Virus record (IMG/VR): IMGVR_UViG_3300020469_000140 | Coordinates: 1-33,585 of that record | DNA: 33,585 nt | Strand: one strand, 5' to 3' | Source of the DNA: a virus | Shown here: positions 28,544 through 33,585 of the stretch, piece by piece | How the letters are laid out: each line of letters starts with the position of its first letter | How positions within the stretch are numbered: position 1 is the first letter of the stretch | The notes under the pieces: model-generated | Databases searched by the model: none | What the model was told of the DNA's origin: nothing | Seen by the model: only the letters and a program-made list of their open reading frames with translations | Program-made: the position numbers and the translations under genes

Positions 28544-29111
28544 AAAAATAAAAGTTTACGGCACTTTAAGAAAATTTTTAGGTCAAGCTGAATTTGAAGT
28601 TGATCTTAATACACCTAGAGAAGCGATAAGTTTTCTGGTTTGTAATTTTAAAGGTATTGAGAAACATATGGCAAATCAGATATATACAATCCAAGTTGGA
28701 GCAAGAGTTATTACAGAAGATTTATTAAATTTCAATACACAAGAAGATATAAAAATTATTCCTATTGTTCATGGAAACTTTTTTAATTTTATTATCGGAG
28801 CAGCATTAAAATTTGTTGCACCAAAATTTATAGGTTCAAGTTTGATTGTCAATGCTTTAGGTGCGATAGGTACGAGTATGCTGATAGATGGGGTTACAAG
28901 TATGCTTGCACCACAACAAAACACTGTAAATCCAATAAGCGGTCAAGACAGTTTAGACCCAGCAGCTTTGGCTTCTAACTACTCTTTTACAGGGCTAACG
29001 AATATTAGTAATGCTGGTGTTCCTGTTAATTTAGTATATGGTGAAATCTTGGTTGGAAGTATTGTGGTTTCTAACGGTGTTGATACTGTACAGGTGGAGG
29101 GTAACAACTAA
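28536..29111 (+). CDS. Tail assembly protein, gpI-like
   Basis: 191 aa. Residues 1-85 are the ubiquitin-like lambda tail I domain (KIKVYGTLRKFLGQAEFEVD, EAISFLVCNFKGIEKHM, IKIIPIVHGN). A hydrophobic region follows (FFNFIIGAALKFVAPKFIGS, LGAIGTSMLIDGVTSML), then a beta end (GVPVNLVYGEILVGSIVV). In lambda gpI is needed to build the tip but is not kept in the virion. TAATG junction with J. Confidence 0.8.
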   Translation: MLKKIKVYGTLRKFLGQAEFEVDLNTPREAISFLVCNFKGIEKHMANQIYTIQVGARVITEDLLNFNTQEDIKIIPIVHGNFFNFIIGAALKFVAPKFIGSSLIVNALGAIGTSMLIDGVTSMLAPQQNTVNPISGQDSLDPAALASNYSFTGLTNISNAGVPVNLVYGEILVGSIVVSNGVDTVQVEGNN

Positions 29112-32100
29112 TGGCTATACAAGAGTTCGACCAGAATACAGTATTCAATAACCCTGATCTTCCTAGTGGTGCATTATCTTCTAAACAATTCAACACAATC
29201 GTGGAGTTGCTTGGGGAGGGAGAGCTAGAGGGATCAGCAACAGCGTCAAAGGCTGGTATTACAGATAAGACTTCTACTGCATATTTCAATGCTTTTAAAA
29301 AAGATATATTTCTAAATGGTACTCAAGTTTTACAGGAGGCTGCAAGCAATACAGCACCACAAGATAGTGACTTCAACTTCAAAGATGTAGGTTTTGACTT
29401 CAGACTTGGAACAGCTAGTCAGACATTTATTGAAGGAATATCGAATATTGAAACAGAAACAGTTATTGGTACAACTGTAACAACCTCAAGCCCTGTTACT
29501 CACACTGTTAGTTCAAGTGATATTAACGCTGTCAGAGTTACACTTAGATTTCCTTCAATGCAAAAGTTTGAAGATGATGGTGACATAAATGGAGTTGAAG
29601 TTAATTTATTAATCAAAACAATAGAGAATGATGGTACAACAACCACAGTAATTGATGACACAGTAAGCGGTAGATCAACAAACGCATATTTTAGGGATTA
29701 TATTGTCAAGCTTAAATCAACAACATCTTTTCCTGTTGCAATAAGAGTTGAAAGAGTAACAGCAGATAGTACAGATGCAAAATTAGTAAATGCTTTTCAG
29801 TTTCAACAGGCCACTAATATAATTTTTGAACAGAACGCATATGCAAATACTGCTCATGTTGCACTTAGGTTTAATGCTGAACAGTTTCCAAGAATACCAA
29901 AAAGAGTTTATAGGATAAGAGGTCGTAAGGTAAAAATTCCGCACAATGCAACTGTAGATTTGCAAACTGGTGCGATATCTTATGCTGGCACTTTTAACGG
30001 CACTTTTAAAACAGATAAAGAGTGGACAACAGACCCAGCTTGGATTTTATATGACCTACTTACAGAAACAAGGGCTGGCTGTGGAATTGCAGAAGCAAAT
30101 CTAGATAAATTTACCTTTAAAACAGTAAGTGAATATTGTGGAGCATCAGTAGATGCTGGTAATGGTGATGGGTCAACAGAACCTAGATTTAGCTGTAATG
30201 TAAACATCACGCAGCAACGAGAGGCATATTCATTGATAAATTCACTTTGTTCTGTAATGAGAGTAATGCCTTTTTATTCTGCTGGTGGTATAGCGATATC
30301 TCAAGATTCACCAAAAACAGCAAGTTATATTTTTACAAATGCAAACGTCACTGAAGCTGGTTTTTTATATGCTGGATCAAGTTTAAAAACTAGGCACACA
30401 GTGATAAATGTCAGTTATTTTGATATGACAACTCAAGAGGTTGATGTTGAAACTGTTGAAGCTGATTCTTCCACTCAGACAAAATATGGAATTGTCACAA
30501 AAAATATAAAAGCTTTTGCTACAACAAGCCGTAATCAAGCCAGAAGGTTAGGCAGATGGTTTTTATATAATGAACAAAATTCTGGGGAAACTTGTTCTTT
30601 TTCTACCACTGCGGCTGCTGGTGTATTGGTTCGCTGTGGTGATGTAATAGAAATATCTGACAGACTTAAGGCTGGTGTAAGGCGTGGAGGATTGCTTAAA
30701 AGTGTTACCAGTACAACAGTTGTTGTTTTAGATGATTCTACAAACACAGATATTCCAAGCTTAGGAGATAGTCCAACACTTTCAATTATTTTACCTGACG
30801 GGTCATTAGAAGAAAAAACAATAAGTGCTATCTCTTCAACAACTATTACTGTTTCTTCTGCATTTAGCACCGCACCAAATGAACACGCCCCTTATATTCT
30901 TGAGACTTCAAATTTACAAACCACAACTTGGCGTGTAATAAGTGTCAAAGAAAATGAAGATAAAACTTTCTCAATTACAGCTTTGTCACATGATTCTGGC
31001 AAATATGCCTTTGTTGAAGATGGCACAACAATGCCAACAAGAAATATAACAATCCTTACAACAGTTTTAAATCCAGTAGAAGGTTTACAAGTTAGTGAAA
31101 AAATTGTAACTATTAACAATAAAGCAATATCAAAACTTATTCTTGATTGGCAAACACAATCAGGAGCAAGTAAATATGAAGTTCAATACAGATTTGCTAA
31201 TGGTGATTTTAAAAAGATAGAAACATTATCAAGTGATGCTGAAATATTTAATAGTGATGCTGGTATTTATGAAATAAGAGTATTTAGTTTTAATGGTTTA
31301 GGGCAACCATCAAGACAGCCAGCAGAATTAACATTTACTGCTGTTGGTAAGACCGCACCGCCATCTGATATTACAAATCTTACTTATGAACCTATTTCTG
31401 ATAAAGAAATAAGGCTTAGATGGGATGCTGTAGCAGACCAAGATGTTAGAGCAGGGGGAAGAATCCATGTTAGGCATTCTCCAAAGACAGATGGGACTGG
31501 TACATTTTCAGATGCAACAGACCTTGTTTTTGCATTAAGCGGAGCATCTACAGAAAAAGTTGTTCCTTTATTAGAAGGAGAATATATTCTTAAAACACAA
31601 GATGATGGAGATAGATTCGGTACAGGAGAAACTTCACTTGTCATAGATTTACCAGAGGCACAGCCAAAATTATTAGTACAAACAAGAAGAGAAGATTTAG
31701 ATGATCCTAAATTTCAAGGATCAAAAACTAATATCGGTTTTGATTCTGGAACTGGTGCAATAAGTTTAGCTGGTACAGGAAATTTTGATAGTAGTACAGA
31801 TATTGATTCTGAAACCTCTATTGATGATATAGGTGGAGTATCTACAACTGGAACATATTTATTTAATGAAACTTTAGATTTGGGTGCTGTTTATAGTCTT
31901 GATTTAAGAAAATTAATTCAAACTGGGTCTGTATATTCTTCTGATTTAATTGATTCAATATCAGATTTTGATGCAAGACAAGATTTTGATGGTGCTTCCA
32001 GTGTTGATACTAATGCAGAAGTTTTTGTTCAGACTTCTCAAGATGCCAGTAGTTACTCAGGTTTTCAAAAGTTTGCGAATGGAACATTCAAAGGTAGAGC

Positions 32101-32461
32101 ATTTAAGTTTAAATGTGTGTTATCAACACAAGATACAAACCAAGATATAAGAGTTAGTCAACTTGGATATTTTGCTGAATTACAAAGAAGAACAGAACAA
32201 AGCACAACAACTATTGCATCTGGAGCAGGGGCAAAGGCAGTTACTTTTAATAGCCCATTCTTCACAGGCACAAGTGCTTTACTAGGTGCAAACTCTAACC
32301 CGCCAGCAATAGGAATTACAGCATTTAACATGGCATCAGGTGATTTCTTTGAATTAACAAGTATTGCTTCAACAGGTTTTACTGTTCACTTCAAAAATAG
32401 TTCTGGAAGTTCTGTTGATAGAAACTTTAACTTTACTGCTATTGGTTTTGGTAAAGGGTAA
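29111..32461 (+). CDS. Tip attachment / host specificity protein, gpJ-like
   Basis: 1116 aa, similar in size to lambda gpJ. N-terminal region has STIVELLGEGELEG-like FNTIVELLGEGELEGSATAS and TAYFNAFKKDIFLNGTQV; the central part holds RIPKRVYRIRGRKVKIP, DPAWILYDLLTETRAGCGI and EQREAYSLIN-like segments typical of J. Two fibronectin-III-like domains lie at about 656-745 (KLILDWQTQSGASKYEVQYR) and 750-850 (IRLRWDAVADQDVRAGGRIH). The C-terminus (about 870-1116) is beta-rich and Ser/Thr/Asp-rich and should carry the receptor-binding part. Frames within it on the other strand are shadows. Confidence 0.88.
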   Translation: MAIQEFDQNTVFNNPDLPSGALSSKQFNTIVELLGEGELEGSATASKAGITDKTSTAYFNAFKKDIFLNGTQVLQEAASNTAPQDSDFNFKDVGFDFRLGTASQTFIEGISNIETETVIGTTVTTSSPVTHTVSSSDINAVRVTLRFPSMQKFEDDGDINGVEVNLLIKTIENDGTTTTVIDDTVSGRSTNAYFRDYIVKLKSTTSFPVAIRVERVTADSTDAKLVNAFQFQQATNIIFEQNAYANTAHVALRFNAEQFPRIPKRVYRIRGRKVKIPHNATVDLQTGAISYAGTFNGTFKTDKEWTTDPAWILYDLLTETRAGCGIAEANLDKFTFKTVSEYCGASVDAGNGDGSTEPRFSCNVNITQQREAYSLINSLCSVMRVMPFYSAGGIAISQDSPKTASYIFTNANVTEAGFLYAGSSLKTRHTVINVSYFDMTTQEVDVETVEADSSTQTKYGIVTKNIKAFATTSRNQARRLGRWFLYNEQNSGETCSFSTTAAAGVLVRCGDVIEISDRLKAGVRRGGLLKSVTSTTVVVLDDSTNTDIPSLGDSPTLSIILPDGSLEEKTISAISSTTITVSSAFSTAPNEHAPYILETSNLQTTTWRVISVKENEDKTFSITALSHDSGKYAFVEDGTTMPTRNITILTTVLNPVEGLQVSEKIVTINNKAISKLILDWQTQSGASKYEVQYRFANGDFKKIETLSSDAEIFNSDAGIYEIRVFSFNGLGQPSRQPAELTFTAVGKTAPPSDITNLTYEPISDKEIRLRWDAVADQDVRAGGRIHVRHSPKTDGTGTFSDATDLVFALSGASTEKVVPLLEGEYILKTQDDGDRFGTGETSLVIDLPEAQPKLLVQTRREDLDDPKFQGSKTNIGFDSGTGAISLAGTGNFDSSTDIDSETSIDDIGGVSTTGTYLFNETLDLGAVYSLDLRKLIQTGSVYSSDLIDSISDFDARQDFDGASSVDTNAEVFVQTSQDASSYSGFQKFANGTFKGRAFKFKCVLSTQDTNQDIRVSQLGYFAELQRRTEQSTTTIASGAGAKAVTFNSPFFTGTSALLGANSNPPAIGITAFNMASGDFFELTSIASTGFTVHFKNSSGSSVDRNFNFTAIGFGKG

Positions 32462-32496
32462 AATTTAGGATATACTAAAAAAAACAGTAAAAGCTA

Positions 32497-33567
32497 ATGG
32501 CAAGAGTTGATAATACTGGGGGAAGTGGCTTTACAGTTGATAATGGTACTGGTCTTGTTGTTCGTACAAAGTTAAATCAAATAATTGCAGCGTTATCTAC
32601 ATTAAATCAAGGATCTGGCACACCTTCTATCGGTGTTGGTGCGTATTCTTATTTTGTTGATGGTAATACTTTAAAAATACAAAATGCAGCTAATAACGCA
32701 GCGATTACGTTAGGTGATGTAAGCCTTACAAACTTTGGTCATGCTTCTTTATCTGCCAGTAATACTTTTGCTGCGGCAACAATATTTAGTGAAGATGTAA
32801 CTTTAACAGGAGCAAGTGCAAATATTGTTTTTGATAAATCAGATAATCAACTTGAATTTGCTGATAATGCAAAAGCTGAATTTGGAACTGGCGGAGATTT
32901 AGAAATTTATCACGATGGCACAGATAATCACATTGTCAGTACTAATGGACAAATTAATATTCAAACAAGTTCAACTGAAAATTCTATTCAATGTATTCCA
33001 GATGCACAAGTAAAATTGTTTTATAATGGCGTTTTACAAGTAAGTACTTCATCAACAGGAATAATTTTTGCAGATGATAAAAAAGCTAATTTTGGAGGAG
33101 AATCGGATTTATCTATCTACCATGACGGATCAAATTCTTATATAGATGATTCTGGTACAGGTAATTTATTAGTTAGAGGTAATAATATAGAGCTACATAA
33201 ATATACTGGCGAAGATTATTTAAAATGTATTGCTAATGGAGCCGTAGAATTATATCACGATAATGTGAAAAAGATAGAAACAGCTTCGGGAGGAATATCA
33301 TTAACAGGAGGAGCCGCAGCTAATATTACAGCCCTTACTGATGGGTCAACAATAACAATAGACATGGCTACAGCCTGTCATCATTCAGTAACGCTTGCAG
33401 GGAACAGAACATTTGCCGCACCTTCAAACCAAGTTGTAGGTCAGGCGGGGAGTCTGTTCATAACGCAAGACGGTTCAGGATCTCGTACGGCTTCATTTAA
33501 CGCAGCATTTAAATTTGTAGGAGGAACAGCACCAACATTATCAACTGCTGCGGCTGCGGTTGATTGA
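32497..33567 (+). CDS. Tail fibre protein with repeated F-A-D/IYHDG units
   Basis: 356 aa. The N-terminus (about 1-110) is Gly/Ala/Asn-rich beta. Two similar units follow: FADNAKAEFG with DLEIYHDG (121-141) and FADDKKANFG with DLSIYHDG (191-211), each followed by a V-x-L-x-Y-x-x strand (172-178 and 250-256), repeat about 70-78 residues. The C-terminal part HHSVTLAGNRTFAAPSNQVV, VGQAGSLFITQDGSGSRTAS is typical of marine phage fibres. The frame ends abruptly at TGA in ...AAAVD; the next codons would read IDYVIL, which resembles the usual continuation, so an in-frame stop is suspected (see findings). It should bind the host surface. Confidence 0.78.
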   Translation: MARVDNTGGSGFTVDNGTGLVVRTKLNQIIAALSTLNQGSGTPSIGVGAYSYFVDGNTLKIQNAANNAAITLGDVSLTNFGHASLSASNTFAAATIFSEDVTLTGASANIVFDKSDNQLEFADNAKAEFGTGGDLEIYHDGTDNHIVSTNGQINIQTSSTENSIQCIPDAQVKLFYNGVLQVSTSSTGIIFADDKKANFGGESDLSIYHDGSNSYIDDSGTGNLLVRGNNIELHKYTGEDYLKCIANGAVELYHDNVKKIETASGGISLTGGAAANITALTDGSTITIDMATACHHSVTLAGNRTFAAPSNQVVGQAGSLFITQDGSGSRTASFNAAFKFVGGTAPTLSTAAAAVD

Positions 33568-33585
33568 ATAGATTATGTAATTTTA

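Noticed and set aside
1-33585. CRISPR array or insertion sequence
   Set aside because: No regularly spaced repeats and no transposase or terminal inverted repeats were seen anywhere in the window.

Overview
The window looks like most or all of a tailed, lambda-like (siphovirus) phage genome. It carries a full head gene set and a lambda-order tail set: tube, G/GT chaperones, tape measure, M, L, K, I and J. DNA is AT-rich, genes are small and tightly overlapped (ATGA, TAATG, TAGTG junctions), and no integrase, repressor, rRNA or tRNA was recognised. A lytic aquatic phage is the best guess. The fibre's repeated F-A-D...IYHDG units and the string of tiny lysine-rich proteins recall marine virus contigs, possibly of picocyanobacteria, but the host is not proven by anything seen here.

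Layout. (1) 1-1032: a holin-like two-helix membrane protein on the minus strand running off the left edge, then three small plus-strand genes. (2) 6032-1168, minus strand: an early operon of small unknown genes, a terminator-like hairpin at about 4237-4283, then a recombination operon with a RecE-type exonuclease, a DGQHR/ParB-fold protein, a Sak3/DUF1071-like annealing protein, a small HTH protein and a probable SSB with an acidic DDFPF tip. (3) 6032-6196: a divergent promoter pair, each with a CATAAT -10 box and a hairpin at the predicted transcript start. (4) 6196-8148, plus: a 335-aa orphan and four small genes. (5) 8147-8279: a compact, possibly structured RNA between convergent genes. 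(6) 8727-8263, minus: a RusA Holliday junction resolvase. (7) 8733-33567, plus: a replication-type HTH protein, two small genes, then ParB-like protein, FkbM-type methyltransferase and TET/JBP-like dioxygenase, followed by TerS, TerL, portal, a MuF protein fused to a zincin, a cluster of very small basic proteins, a Mom-like DNA modification protein, scaffold, major capsid, connectors, tail genes, J and a fibre.

How the parts work together. The minus operon plus RusA forms a self-contained recombination system. The late operon builds the virion. Two separate sets of genes may chemically modify phage DNA: the ParB-FkbM-TET/JBP trio just before the terminase, and a Mom-like GNAT protein inserted before the scaffold. 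The trio is the most likely place for an undescribed base-modification pathway. The next most interesting items are the 8147-8279 RNA, the repeated hairpin-plus-TCTCGC leaders, and the MuF-metallopeptidase fusion.

Limits: family calls are from recognised motifs by eye, not from database searches. Coordinates of genes found by hand were checked for frame consistency but could be off by a base.
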